Both the position numbers and the translations under genes were made by a program. From Rhyacichthys aspro (Eukaryota > Chordata > Actinopteri > Gobiiformes > Rhyacichthyidae): a DNA stretch of 64,000 nucleotides. This document shows positions 1-12,800 of the stretch, piece by piece (positions within the stretch are counted from its first letter, which is position 1; each line of letters opens with the position of its first letter). The notes under the pieces were generated by a model. That model was not told the DNA's origin. It searched no databases and saw only the letters and a list, made by a program, of their open reading frames with translations. Location: contig CM072160.1 in NCBI GenBank assembly GCA_036850595.1, forward strand, positions 14,177,906 through 14,241,905, in the 5' to 3' direction.

Positions 1-427
1 CCTCACTAACTGTGCACACTACACTACAGCAATCAAAGAGACTTAATCAAAGCTGTGATAGACATCGGCTTATTTTTGTCAAAGTTCTATAAAACATTTG
101 AGTGTGTGTCTCACTGTGTGGCACGGCTTTGAGCAAACTGTGTGCGTTGCAGTGCTCCAGATTAGTCTTAAGACCAATTTTTAAGGGTCTTAAAGTATAT
201 ATGGGAATATTGTAACAGAATATACTGCATAACGTTTTCTCACAGTACACTTTAAATTTGGCAGCCATTTGGACATTGTAGCCATGGATGGATCCTTCTG
301 CCACATTAACAAAATAATGTACTGTAAGAAAGCTCTATGTAGTTGATTCTAAAAGGATATTTATTTGTTCTGGGAAGACTTTGATTTTTTACTCAAAATG
401 GGCTTTTAGCTTGACACCATAGACTGC

Positions 428-483
428 TCATATATAGCGACTACTTTTCTGGCCAGGCTCAGAGAAGTAGCAGCTATATATGA
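428..483. repeat. Imperfect 23-bp foldback hairpin
   Basis: Arm 428-450 and arm 461-483 are reverse complements at 20 of 23 positions, and one mismatch would be a G-U wobble in RNA. The loop is 10 nt. The outer part of the stem is an ATATATAGC-type block. It could be a MITE remnant or a pri-miRNA-like hairpin. No target-site duplication or flanking conserved stem was evident, so the function is unknown. Confidence 0.55.
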
Positions 484-1203
484 ACACTACACAATCAAAG
501 AGTGTAGCTGTTACTCACTATGCACAAGTACCACATTCAACCCAGAATGTCACTTTAAGGACTTTGTTTCTGAACCAAGACCAAAACTGATTCCTTTCTA
601 GATAAATCAGTTCATGTTTAAAGGTTTTCCTTTACCAAACATCGCTAAACTTGCCCAAGAGATTGTCATTGGCATAATATTGGACTAGTCTCTTCTTATA
701 CATCTTTTCTAAATCTTGGTCTCGTCCAGTCTTGGTCTTTGTCTTGACTTGTCTCATTCTTGATCTCTGGCCTCAGTTATCACTTAGTTCCAGTTTGTGT
801 GGTCTTGACAACTGGCCAATTACTCTTTCCAATTAGATCTAAGGATATATTTTATAGTCACCACAATATAAAACAAATAGCTTTTTATGGCTACATGGGC
901 CATCATATAGTGAACAAAATGTACGTTAAGACTTGCTTTGAAAGAGTTTTCAATAATGCAGTGTCTACAGGTTGACTATGGGAGTTTATCCTTAAACTGA
1001 ATCAAAGCCAGTATCTGAGGAAGGTGATTGCTGCACACTGGATTACCTTGTCCAAACCAAAGAAACTTTTCCAACTATGTGTTTTATTCTGATCTGAACA
1101 CATCTGAATATGCATAAAGTTCATGTTGAGACAGTTCTGGGCCATGTTTAGCTAATGTCAGTTCACCGGTCCATGTCTTTTTCCCACTGCCCACAGTCGT
1201 CAT

Positions 1204-1230
1204 CAGCAGCAGCAGCAGCAGCAGCAGCAG
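1204..1230 (+). repeat. (CAG)9 microsatellite
   Basis: Nine uninterrupted CAG triplets followed by CAC. The open frame across it on the minus strand would read poly-leucine. It has no recognisable protein on either side, so the repeat is treated as non-coding. Confidence 0.9.
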
Positions 1231-4199
1231 CACTACAATGGTTCTGACCAAGTTCTCTGTTCTCAAACTGAAGCCCTTGTTGTTCCTTTGAAGGTTTGAA
1301 CCAAAACATTCCTTTTTTGTACTGTTTGTTGTTTCAGCCATTACAAAAGGGGACTTATGCTCCTGTGCCATACCATTTTCACATGTATGTCCGTACTGTA
1401 TGTATACATTATTTGAATGCTATATTCTTCAGCTTCCTTTGTTTGTCATAAAGGAAACCAAAACAAACCACCTTTAAAGCAAGGCAAACAAGAGTGGTAT
1501 GTTTCTACCTATAACAGCTGGCGCTTCAGAGACTATTCTTTTCTTCTCTCCAGTATCTTGCACTTAACACATGTAGCAATACCTACAGAACGGGGGAAAT
1601 TGTGTGATTCACCAGTATTTAAGTACAGTAACATTTTATTTCTAGAATTGTTTGACTTTGTATAAAATATATACTGTACAGATTCAAAAGTATGACATAA
1701 AACTTTTAGAAAAATATTTATTTTTACTGTTTTGTAATTTAGACACAATACTGTAGCTCCTCTATTGCCAGACATGCTGGAAGTGCCTCTTGATAATGTA
1801 TTACAGATTAACTATACAATATATTGGGATTATTAGAACCCGTCACTAGCTGAGCAGTGTTGATGTTGTAATGTGAATATTGTTGAATAATAAGATTTAT
1901 AAACGCTGTACGTGTCTGGTCTGGTTCTTGGGATAAATTTTATCTGTTCACATCAATCACTAGATGAGGATAAATTATGCTCAAAGGAAAAGAGTTTTCA
2001 GTATTTCAAATGTATATAGTTGTAATACAGAATACAATGCAAAATCAACAAAGATTGCACAGTGTTCACCAGATTTAAAATGGTAAGATACAGTGCATCT
2101 TCATATCCTTATCTGCTTATGAACAAGTCATTTAGCTTCAGCCACTGGATGTGGTCACTTGGTGACCATGAACATGAAGTGTTTCTGAATGAACTTCTTA
2201 ATTCTTAATTAAATAACTATTCAACTGATTCAAATGGATCTGTGTAATATGTTGTAGTAGTTGTTATGGTTATTTATCCCATACCATGGTGAAAAGACTG
2301 CCTCTTTAAATTACATTGGCCTCACTGTCTCATACACTCACCTCTCTTTCAATTGTTCATTAAGTGCTTTCTGCAATAACAAGTTGTGCTATTTCACCAT
2401 CCATTCATTTATGATCTCCTCCCCCTAGTTTTTCTTCCCTATAATCCATATCTTCTTTAAAGTAACCTTGGACCTCTGTGGATAATGAGCATTCATGGGA
2501 ATCACATCTGTTCTGTGTTTAAAGTCTATCTTAGAATGGAAATATATTCACCAGACTGAGCAAATGTAATTTTAATATTTAATGTAAATTATAAACCCAG
2601 CTAAAGCACATCATGTTTTACGCGTGCGTATGTTGAGCTAGTGCACGGAGAAACATGGTTGACTTAACCTATAATCCCTATTAAACATCCACCGAAGAAT
2701 GAAATTCCTCTTTAAGCTTTTTGGAAGGTTTAAAATATAATGAGACGAGTCCTCCTGACCTCACAAATCACTAGACACGCAGTAGGAGGCAATGCCTTCT
2801 GAAGTATTCTTTCTAGTGTGGCAACTTATATATATATATTATGATTAATATAGTGTTGTTATGGGTAGTCTAGTACAACAGTTCATGTCAATGCACTAGG
2901 AGAGGTCTAAGCACAGGTGGGATTAGCACCATTTACATAACTCATTAAAAGGAAAGTCCACTAGTTGCACTTGAGCCATATGGTTCATGGAATGCACATG
3001 TTGCCTGTTAAAATCACCATATTTGTTGTTTTGAATTGGTTGTGAGACTAGCATCTCACACTGGTTGCTCACCAATTAATCTGTTGAAATCAGTGCCACT
3101 GCTGGATGTGCATTACTGTGCATGCACTATATTACTATTATATTACTTTACCATCTATACAGTACTGTCTGGCTATTGGAAGCTCTTTGTATTTCATGGC
3201 CAAGCAGTCACCATAGCAACAGGAAAACAGGCAAGGTTTTGTCTATTATATGTACGTGGAAAACATAGTCTATATATTTCCCTAAAAGAACAATATATGA
3301 CAATGCAAAATCAACAACAATGAAACAAACAATAAAAATCAATTGTTTGCATTTAGTTACCTTTTCTATACTGCATACAGACTAAGCAATCATTCAGTCA
3401 CAAGCTGATAATTTAAAGACCTCGATGCTCCCATTAAAGCATTAATCAAGAATAAATCTCAGCGACCTGAGTAGGTGGGAGCCTTGATAGGGTCTGTGCC
3501 ACCTGACCGCATGCCTCTGCAATCAGGTCCAACTCCATGAGACAAGTGTTTTTTTCAGATTGAACAGAAAACACTGTCATTTTGGTCCATGTGTTTACCT
3601 AACTTTCTTGTGCTCTTAAGCCATAAACAGCTCTGGAGGAGGTGATCTACAGGAAAGCACGAGACATACAGACTCAGCTGAGCTACATCATGGAGTGCTT
3701 ATTGATAACAATCTTCTCTAAACCAATAAGTTCACTATTACATTATCCTTTCTCAGTTATATGGCCTATTCTCTCATTACAGGTGCATTATTATGTGTGT
3801 ATATACTTCATAAATTGCAAACTGAACATATTATTGTTTCAATAATATTGCTGAATACTACAAGGTTTTTGGAAGTTTCTGAATATGTTAAAATTACATT
3901 GGCCTTTTGTGCAATAAAGGCTGAGGCAATACTCCACACATACTCCATTTTAGTGTGACAACCAAACGACACTCGAGAGAGCATCTAAAATATTCTGAAG
4001 GTGTGTCTTGTTAGTAGCAACCTGGCTAGCAACTTACGCAAGGTTTCCAAAAAGGCTTTGCTGAAATGTTCCTAAGGAGAGAGAGAAAGAATGGGATGGA
4101 GGGAGGCGAGGAAGAATAGACAGAGAGGCGGGAAAAGCGAGAGAAATAGGGGAGAAGGCGTGTGCCAGGGACGGCAGCAGATACAGACAAGCCTCTCCA

Positions 4200-4550
4200 G
4201 TAAACGCCTCATCTTCACTATCTTCTCACTCAGACCAAGAACAGCTGCGTAACGAGCGTATCACCGAGCTGCGTAACGCGGACACACAAACATCACACAG
4301 GCGCACGGACATGTTGTACGAGATAAAATTCCTTTTTGATTGGATTAGTCAGAGTGTGAGAGGTTTTTTACCCGTGAAGTCGACTGGAAATGAACTCTGG
4401 AGATAAATGTCGGCCCCGCTGCTTTTACGTGCTTTGCCATCCACAAAAGCCAACGTCTGACCCGAACAGACTTCAGGATAGTTAGGTTTCCCATTGGTTC
4501 TTTAACGTCGCAGCCCGACCACCTGGCTCACTGCTTTCCAGGACGTTGAG
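4200..4550 (+). other. slco1c1: slco1c1 non-coding first exon (inferred)
   Basis: A strong donor GAG|GTGAGT sits at 4550/4551, and the next acceptor, TTTGCAG at 6655, opens the exon that carries the start codon. The 5' boundary is not visible; a purine-rich tract ends near 4165 and the sequence becomes CpG-richer after 4200, as expected at a fish promoter. If transcription starts upstream of 4311, the leader contains two back-to-back small ORFs at 4311-4406 and 4407-4460. Confidence 0.5.
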
Positions 4551-6661
4551 GTGAGTGCTGTTTTTTTTAAACACGTGTGGGCCTTTATATTTCAGAAAAC
4601 TTCTGTGTGCAGATGTATCAGCATCAAGGAAACAGACTGGGCTTTATCCTCTTAATCTGACCTTTTCAGAGTCAACTCATGATTGTTGAAAGTACGATGA
4701 GTTTCATATTGTGAACAGGACATGCTGGGGACATATTCTTCTTCTTCTCTCGGCAGGCAGCATTCCTATTTTGTATCAGGCCTAAAGGGATGCCTCTTAG
4801 TCACGTCCCTCACTACCTGCCAATGGTTTCTAATTAAGTACAGTTACAAAACACACTGCAAACTTAGCTTTAAATTCCGTGTATATGGTGTCTCACACAT
4901 TCAGTTTTGTTTCTAACTCAGTCATTAAATGCCCAGTTTGTCTTTGTTCCACAGTTGAAGCAACTCTCTAACAGCAGCACATGCTGAAGATTAAAATCAG
5001 TTTCAATTAATTCAGTCATTTACCAGTGTCAGTGCCCTCTTTTATAAGCATTTATTGCTTATAGCTGCGAATGCTTATATGCAGCCCTTACAGCAATGTG
5101 AGTTAGTTAGTTCTGCACAAAACCTGGTGCATTTCTGCCCCTTTGCTCCATTTTCTTGTCCATCTGCACTTTCATTCATATAAAGGATGCTGTTCTGTGA
5201 ATGTGGGTCAAACCGACTGCAAGCTCCTTTCAGTCTGCTCCAGTCTACTTTGAAGAAACACAAATTTGTTACTGTCTGGCCTAGTGACTGTGTTTGTGAA
5301 AAGTAGATTAGAGCGAGGTTCTGAGATCTGACTTCTTTCATTTTATTAATTCATTTGTCCTGCTGCATAGCACTCAGTAACTCCCCCAGCAGCCTTTCAC
5401 ATGACATCTGCACACAGGCGCTAAAGATAGGGGCATAGGCTAATAAGTAGACTAAGCTGTATAAAGTAGTAGTCTCAACTTTTAATTACCTAACTTCTCC
5501 TTGTCTATTAACTCAAAGTACAAAGATGTGCACTCTTTGTTGATAAAAAATGTTAAAATGTGAATTGTTGAACATATTTACAGACAAGATTATGTTATAC
5601 TGCCCAGCCCTTTGTATATATTGCCACAATGACAGTTTATAGGCGGCATGGCATAGTTGCATAGTGGCAGATTTTGCACACTTAATGCACTTAATGATAC
5701 CGAACAAAATATTCCCCGATCTATATTTCTGATTTCAATTGGAAGCTAACCTAACAGACTAAGAAAATGCTCCTGTTTCTTAAAATCTTTTGCGAACAAT
5801 TGAGAAAACATAATGTAAAGCTGTGGGTGAGTGTTGGTTGCATTAGTAATGGCGCATGTAGAGCTTATGCATAAGCTGCGCCTGCACGTGTATTATGGAA
5901 CACCTACGTCATATAATGCATGATTAAATTGTTCAAACAGCCGTGCTAAAACCAAAGGAGACTAAACTATATTCAGTTCTTATTTTATTTTCCATAAGAA
6001 TGCTTACATTAAAGAACATGGTACAATGGTTCTCCTTTGTGTAAATCTGGACATTTTACCTTAATATTTACAGTTGCACCAGACATAAAGTACCACACTT
6101 CTCCTACATATAACACAGTGTTGATAACAGTTTAATCCCCTTTGGATATCCATATAGTGCATCGCTGAGAGGGGCAGTATTGGCAAAATAAGTTAAAGCT
6201 TAACAAGCCAGGGGATAGAGCAGTGTTATATCTGGATTTATTGACAGTAAAAAAGGAGAACATCCGGGCTCTTAAAGTTCACTTCACTGTTTTATTTAAA
6301 AAACAGCTCCAAGGCTAGGATTATGGTTTAGCCACACTTAACAGCTTCTGTGCTTCATAGTCTTATAGGTCACATGATGTCAGTAACCAGGGTAAGAATA
6401 CAACGCAAAATACAGTTCAGAATATTGTGAAACTATAGTTAGGCCATAATGTGTAGGACAGTTTTGGGATTCTGTGACCTCAAAAACGTAAGTATTCACA
6501 TATTTACATTGGCTTTTAAAATGTGGAAGTGCGAGTATAATGTCAGTTTTGAAATAAATGCACGTATCATTGTATTTCTGCCAGCTGTTGTAGATGTCCT
6601 CGTGTTTGTACTGAATATGAGAAGTGGGTCACATGCTTGAATTATCTGTTTGCAGGGTTGC

Positions 6662-6730
6662 ATGCATCACTGCCAAGAAATTGCATTGCGTGGGAGCCTT
6701 GCGCTTAGGAGACACAGAGACACTTCTTAA
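6662..6730 (+). promoter_or_regulatory. Upstream ORF in the slco1c1 leader
   Basis: A 22-codon ORF begins six nucleotides inside the start-codon exon and ends with TAA at 6728-6730, two bases before the main ATG at 6733. Its own ATG context is poor, whereas the main ATG context is good. Such a terminal uORF could allow leaky scanning or dampen translation. The sequence shows the ORF; any regulatory role is inference. Confidence 0.5.
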
Positions 6731-6732
6731 GG

Positions 6733-9700
6733 ATGGAGGTGGAGGCTGAGCAAGGGTGCGTGCAGGAGAATGGACGCTGCGACACCAAGGCCAAAGCGAC
6801 GCGCTCCACTTCCTGCTCCGGCCTGAAGGTACAGATACGAACCCGTCATTATGATAGGATGAGAGCCCTCTAGCTGACGACTGTCCGCCAGTATCAATGT
6901 GTGTTTGTGGATGTCACATGCTTCCTTAGTATGTAAGCTTGCATGTTGCGACCTAACTGGATTAAACAATTAGAGCTTGTTGGTGCATGAGATAAGTAAG
7001 AAATTAGTTAAGAAAAAGACACAATTGTAAATAAATCCTTCTTGCTTTCTAAACTCAGTTCTTATGATTAAAACCCAGCATGGTCCAGTTTACATTTGTC
7101 CTCTTTTCTCCTTCCTCTTTGTCATCTACAGTTAGTAATGGTAACTGCATTATGTAGTTTTGTCATTAGCTGAAATGGCATGCCACATAAAGTGAAGTAA
7201 ACAGGCCATAACAACAGTGGCCTGTACAGATAGTAACAACATTATGAAACAATATTAACTTATGTTGTGGGGTAATAATAACACTAATGAGTGGGATTTT
7301 AATTTGGATGTGAATGGCCACTGAGAAAACAAAAAACAAAACAAACGAACAAAACCAAACAAAAAAACAGTGCAGTTGTCAGAAAAAACTGACCCAGTTT
7401 CATCAGTTATATCTTAAAAAATGTGGTCATGCATTTGCCTCAGATTATTTGCATCTTTATGTCAGATAATTTACAGTGCAAGCCATATAATAATCATTTG
7501 ATATAGCATAGAGTCTTTGATTACACCTATGATGCTGAATGATGCCTTTTTTGTGTGAATAATGTTTAACCAACACTTGTAAAAGAATATTGCAGGCTAA
7601 AAGGTACAAAATTACAAGAATTATTGATACCAAACTAGGACGCCTGTGAATATAAATACAATAGAAAAGAAAATATTATCCCTATGCTATAATAAAATAG
7701 AGTCACACAATTGATATTATTAGATTGATTTGATATTGTTAGATTGTTTTTGGTTTGTTAACTGTCTCAGTGTCTAAAAGTATCTTCTACCAACATGAAA
7801 GTTGGTAAAGCTCTAAATGAGATCAGACACTGTTGCTTTTACCCACATGAAAGTGATGTGAGACAATGGTGTTTAAGGAGCTTAAAATAATACACACAGC
7901 CGATAATAATGGCAGGACAGACTTTCATTTCTTCTCAGAATTGTTTGGCTCCATAACTGACTGGGTGGGACATGGCACAGCCCATTTTATCTCTAATCCT
8001 GTGCACAATGTTACATTCTGCTTTTTGTTAATTCTACCCATAATACTAGTGCTAAAACTTGCACTGACACTTTTGGCTTATCACTGCATTTGTTCATTTT
8101 CAGTAATTTCTCACTTCAAACACCAGTTAGAATCCTCTTTAACACTTGTGTGTGTGTGCCAGACTTCTTGAGAGCCTAAGCGTCTTATGCAGGTGACATC
8201 AACACAGTAACAATGGAACCAGGTCACAGGTCACAAGGAGGCTTTGTTAAAGTTCTTAAATTGTGTGAAGGTGCACCACATTAGTCACTGCCTAATGTGC
8301 ACAAAAATCATGACAAATCAAAATGTTGCACTGCAACGTAACACCATATCCACTGTTAATTCTAGAGGACATATTTATTACAGATTGTACTATTACTATC
8401 AATCAGGTTTTATAGGGTATATATTTGACTTGTATATTTTTTGATTAGTAGCTGTCTCTTTCCGACAAATTTGATGGTGACAATCTTATCTCTGCACACT
8501 TTCTACATATTATCTCTGCACACAGTCGGTATGTCCTCATATTTCCTTCAGTTATTTGTATTACTGCTCCCTTATGTTGTAGAGGTTTAGGTAATACTAT
8601 TAACTATACATAACAAATTAATATAAAAAATGTGTTGGCATTGACATGCTCTCTCTACCACCCCAATTAACAATTGATTCACGTTTTAATACCAATGCTG
8701 AAAAAGTATGCTTTTGTTTTTTAGGATGTCTAAAGCATTATCAGTAATCATTTGGGTAGAAATATTGTTATTGTGGGGGTGTTTAATTACTGAAACGCTA
8801 ATCGCCTTGTTACCACCAAATCTGACACTTGGGGTGTGAAGCTTATGTTGGCCCATTCTGAGCTGGAATAGGCTGTTTATGTGTGAGGTGGAGCTACGGA
8901 AATTGAAATGTTCCTTTCTTTGCATACAAGCGTTTATCACTTAACTTACACTTCAAAGGTTTATTGGTTTTAATCTATTTATGCCTATTAATCAATGTAT
9001 GATTCTTGAAAACAGAATGAAATGTTTCACATAATGAATAAGGATGCAAATATATTAAATTAGTAAAGTGTGCTTTTTCTTTGATTTAGATGAAAACATA
9101 AACCTCTGCATACTTCCCACTTAAACCTTCAGGAAATGCACGTGATTCTTTTGTCTCACTGCCAGCACTTGTTGTCTACAGGAGCTTACAGAAGCCTGTT
9201 TGTATGACAGAATCTTCTCACATGAAACACATCAAAGATCAGGAAAAGCTGAAGCACTGTTTCTTTTGTTTTGATGCCCTTCACATGTGTTAGCCAAGTT
9301 TCTTTCAGAAAGTATTATTGGCTGGTATTGTTATTATTATTAGTAATGGTGTTTTACTATGGTAGTCACATTGTCAGCTGACTCTTGTTTAAGTTCCACC
9401 CAGAGGTCAACAGTTCAGAGTTTATGATCAGTGCAGATCGTTGCACTTCATGAGTGATTTCCTACTTTGATTCTTATATAAGGTTCACTCTATAGATTCC
9501 ACATACAGCTGTTTTTCTGACAATGGTTGCGGTCTGTCTTTGACTGATTATTTGTGTAATGTGACCCTCATGTGCTATAGTTTTTTCACGACAGAGCTGG
9601 ATCTCCAGCAACAGGCTGGCTGCAGAGGAGGAACCGTGTCCAAGGCCACAAACCATTACTTATTTACAAGGCTTCAGAGGCACACACAGAGACTGTAGGC

Positions 9701-9782
9701 TTTTAGTCAATAGGCGAGGTTCAACATTTATGATGTATCTTTAAGGCTCTTTTTGGCTGCTTTACAAAATACAGTCAGAAAA

Positions 9783-9844
<62 letters not shown>

Positions 9845-9851
9845 TATATAT

Positions 9852-9893
<42 letters not shown>

Positions 9894-12800
9894 CACTGCA
9901 TTCTCTTAGCATACATCACAGAAGGGAACTAAACTATTGAGTCTGCTTCCTGCCTAGGCAAATGTTGCATTAACGTGGTCCTGTCATCACCAGTCTAAAA
10001 TATTGGTAGCTCCACTAAAAGAAATTCAAATGACTGCAGTTCTAGTGGTAGAAACATTTTACATGCATTTTCTATGTTTTTACATAATCTAAGGGAATTC
10101 AATTTCTCTACTGCCTTGTAAAAACCTTTTTTCATTAGATAGTTTAGTTTCAAATTCCTAGTTCCATGTAGATGTGGCTCCAATGTAAAGCAACATAGCA
10201 GCACACAGCAGCTTAAGTAAAGAAAGTTTGACTTCACCTTTCAATAGTTATTATAGGTAGGAAGGTGTAGAGACCAACATTCAAACATTGTACTTGAACT
10301 TTTTAGACGGCTATTGTTTGTAATTGTGATCTATTAATATTAGAGTGCGTTATCAAAACTAATATGGCTTTTATGTTTCTAAATCAACATTTTCACTAAG
10401 TCATTTCTTTGAGAAACCCCCTCAATAGGATGATTGTGTAACCTAACATTTTTTGGTTAATAATCTGTGCTTGTTTCTTTCTGTTTTTTTGTCTGATCTC
10501 ACTTCCGTCTCTCAGATGTTTCTTGTGGCTCTGTCCTTTGCCTATTTTGCAAAGGCTCTGTCGGGAAGCTACATGAAGAGCACAATAACCCAGCTGGAGA
10601 GGCGCTTTGACATCCCCAGTTACCTAATAGGTGTCATTGACGGGAGCTTTGAGATAGGTGAGTAGGACTGCCAGTCACTGCTGTTTTCTTCTTCTGTTGG
10701 CAGCCTTGATATCTTGGGCTCCCATCAATCTCCCTTTCTGTCTTTGGGATGGAAAGATGACAGGGTTAGTAAGGTATTCAAGATGAAGTGAAAACACTGA
10801 TTTGTCTTTAGAGATCAGGACAGAGGGTGCGTTTGCTGTGAGTCATAGAGTTAAACAAGGACAGAGCAGGCTGCTAGAGTTGTAATTTTGTCTCTGAGCG
10901 GAGAAACAGATGTGTAAAGTTGATTATGCAATGACATCTCTATAGTAATAACTTCAGTTTTGGTTTTTTGGTAACATTCATGGGAATCTGCTGGCATTTT
11001 GTCAGTGTTATCTTATCAGCTACATGTAGATGAAACCTTTAGGCAAATTTAAAAATAATCATCTTGTGTGAGTGCAACACAAACTGCCCTCTGTGTAGAC
11101 TCTCAGTCCACTGGGAATATATATGTAATGGTCTGAATCATTAACTCTCAAAAGTAATGAAAAATTATTATTTTTTGTTGTATTAAAATTTATCTTCATT
11201 CAAACTATAAAAGACAACTTAAATGAGATTCTGCTTTGATAATCTTATTGAGTGAGATCACACCTCAATGGTAACTGCACCTCATTCGTTAAGATACATT
11301 TGGACAAAACCCAATACTAACATTTACTTACATACACACGTACATTAGGTATAAAGTTTAATCAAATAGAGCAAGTGTAGAATTCCTAATGATGTTCAGA
11401 ATAACATGTCGCCCCAGTGTTCCTTAGTTTGTAGGTCACTTACGTAAACTAACCCATTCATCATGCATCTTAGCCATTTAAATGTTACATAGCCTGCACA
11501 ACACTAGATATACAAAACATCATTCAAACCCCTATCGTCTGCACTTTTGTTGTTAGGCAGGTGTTTTTAGACCACAATGGCACCTATTTCCTCAGGAGAC
11601 TGGTGTAGAGTCTCAAACACTGGGGCGGGGTGTGCCAGTCTGACGAAGAGGGTAAAGGTGAACTAGACTCAGCCATAGCAGAGTTGAATGGCCCAGTTCT
11701 CTCTCACCACACTTCCATCTCCTGCTTAAAGCTGCTTCTCCTGTGTGGCCTAGGCAACAAGCTTTTTCTATAGGGACCGTTGCCAGGGCAACATGGAAGC
11801 AAAGCAGGGCAGTGCAAAGAGGAAGAAAAAAGTAAAGTGTAAGGCACAGGAGAGGAAACAGGCAGAACAAAACAAAAGAAGAAAAGAGGTAAGGGGAAAC
11901 AGGAAAGAACACACTTAGAATAGAGTATTAGTATTGTAACTGATATGATTAATGTTGAACTCCAAGAGATCAGATGGCTCTAGCTCATTCATACACGGTA
12001 CAATATTTCCACACACAGTGGACGTACAGTATATGGCCACCTGGAATCAGCTCACCGTTCCTCACCCTACACTTCACTCTCACTGGATACTCTGGCAAAG
12101 TACTTGCTTCCCAGCAAAGCTGATTGATGATTAATAAATGAATTGAATGTGGTAATATTGGAGAGTATTGGTTAGTCAGTTATGGTATGCATTCTTAAAT
12201 TTGCAAAAACAAGTTACAGTTTATTTAATAAACATTTTACCTTAATTACAAATGATAAACTTTATTATTTGTAATTAAGGTAAAATGTTAAATTAATCAA
12301 AAAGTGATTTAAGGTTAGCCCATCATAAGCATACAGAAGGTTTGGACATTTTGAATGACATACTTCCATTTCCATGGTTTTTGATGTAAATGACCTACAT
12401 GCACACACATGACAGCACAGCTGCTGATATCACTCTGTCAAATTAACCTTTACATTATAAAAAGGTCAGCAGTGATTCTTTTTCTGTGCGCAGCAAGAAC
12501 GCTTTGGTGATCACAAACATAACTACATGCGGAATGATATGAAAACAATTATTTTTAATAATTGTTTGTCTTCTGGCTTATTTAGTGCTATCTGCTATAG
12601 ATAATGAAAATGTATTGGAGCATGAAATAGCATCACAAGGTTTTGCTGCTTTATCTGCCATTTTATTATTCAGTGTGTAAAAAATAAAGTAGAAGAATTT
12701 GTTTGTAGAAAAGCATTGTTTTTCTATATTAGGTTTTCATTATTCTACAATGAGCTGAAAATAATACTTTGTTTTTATTATCTTGCTCTAATGAGAAAGA

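Larger units (their letters stand above)
1..4190. other. Intergenic stretch, no confident gene
   Basis: No open frame here has splice sites and a protein I recognise. The stretch contains a CAG trinucleotide run, a 56-nt foldback at 428-483, and AT-rich DNA around 1650-1920 that resembles vertebrate 3' UTR. At 1890-1920 an AATAAG-like hexamer is followed by a GT-rich tract, so the 3' end of an upstream plus-strand gene is possible but unproven. A purine-rich GA tract at about 4075-4165 lies just ahead of the inferred slco1c1 first exon and may be part of its promoter. Confidence 0.5.

Noticed and set aside
1084..1371. Poly-leucine open frame antisense to the CAG repeat
   Set aside because: The repeat alone gives the composition, and flanking residues match nothing recognised. 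No splice or promoter context.
9770..9800. CAGTCAGAAAAGTTTACATA resembling a Tc1/mariner terminal repeat
   Set aside because: Only one end is present, it merges with the TA microsatellite, and no transposase or partner repeat was found.
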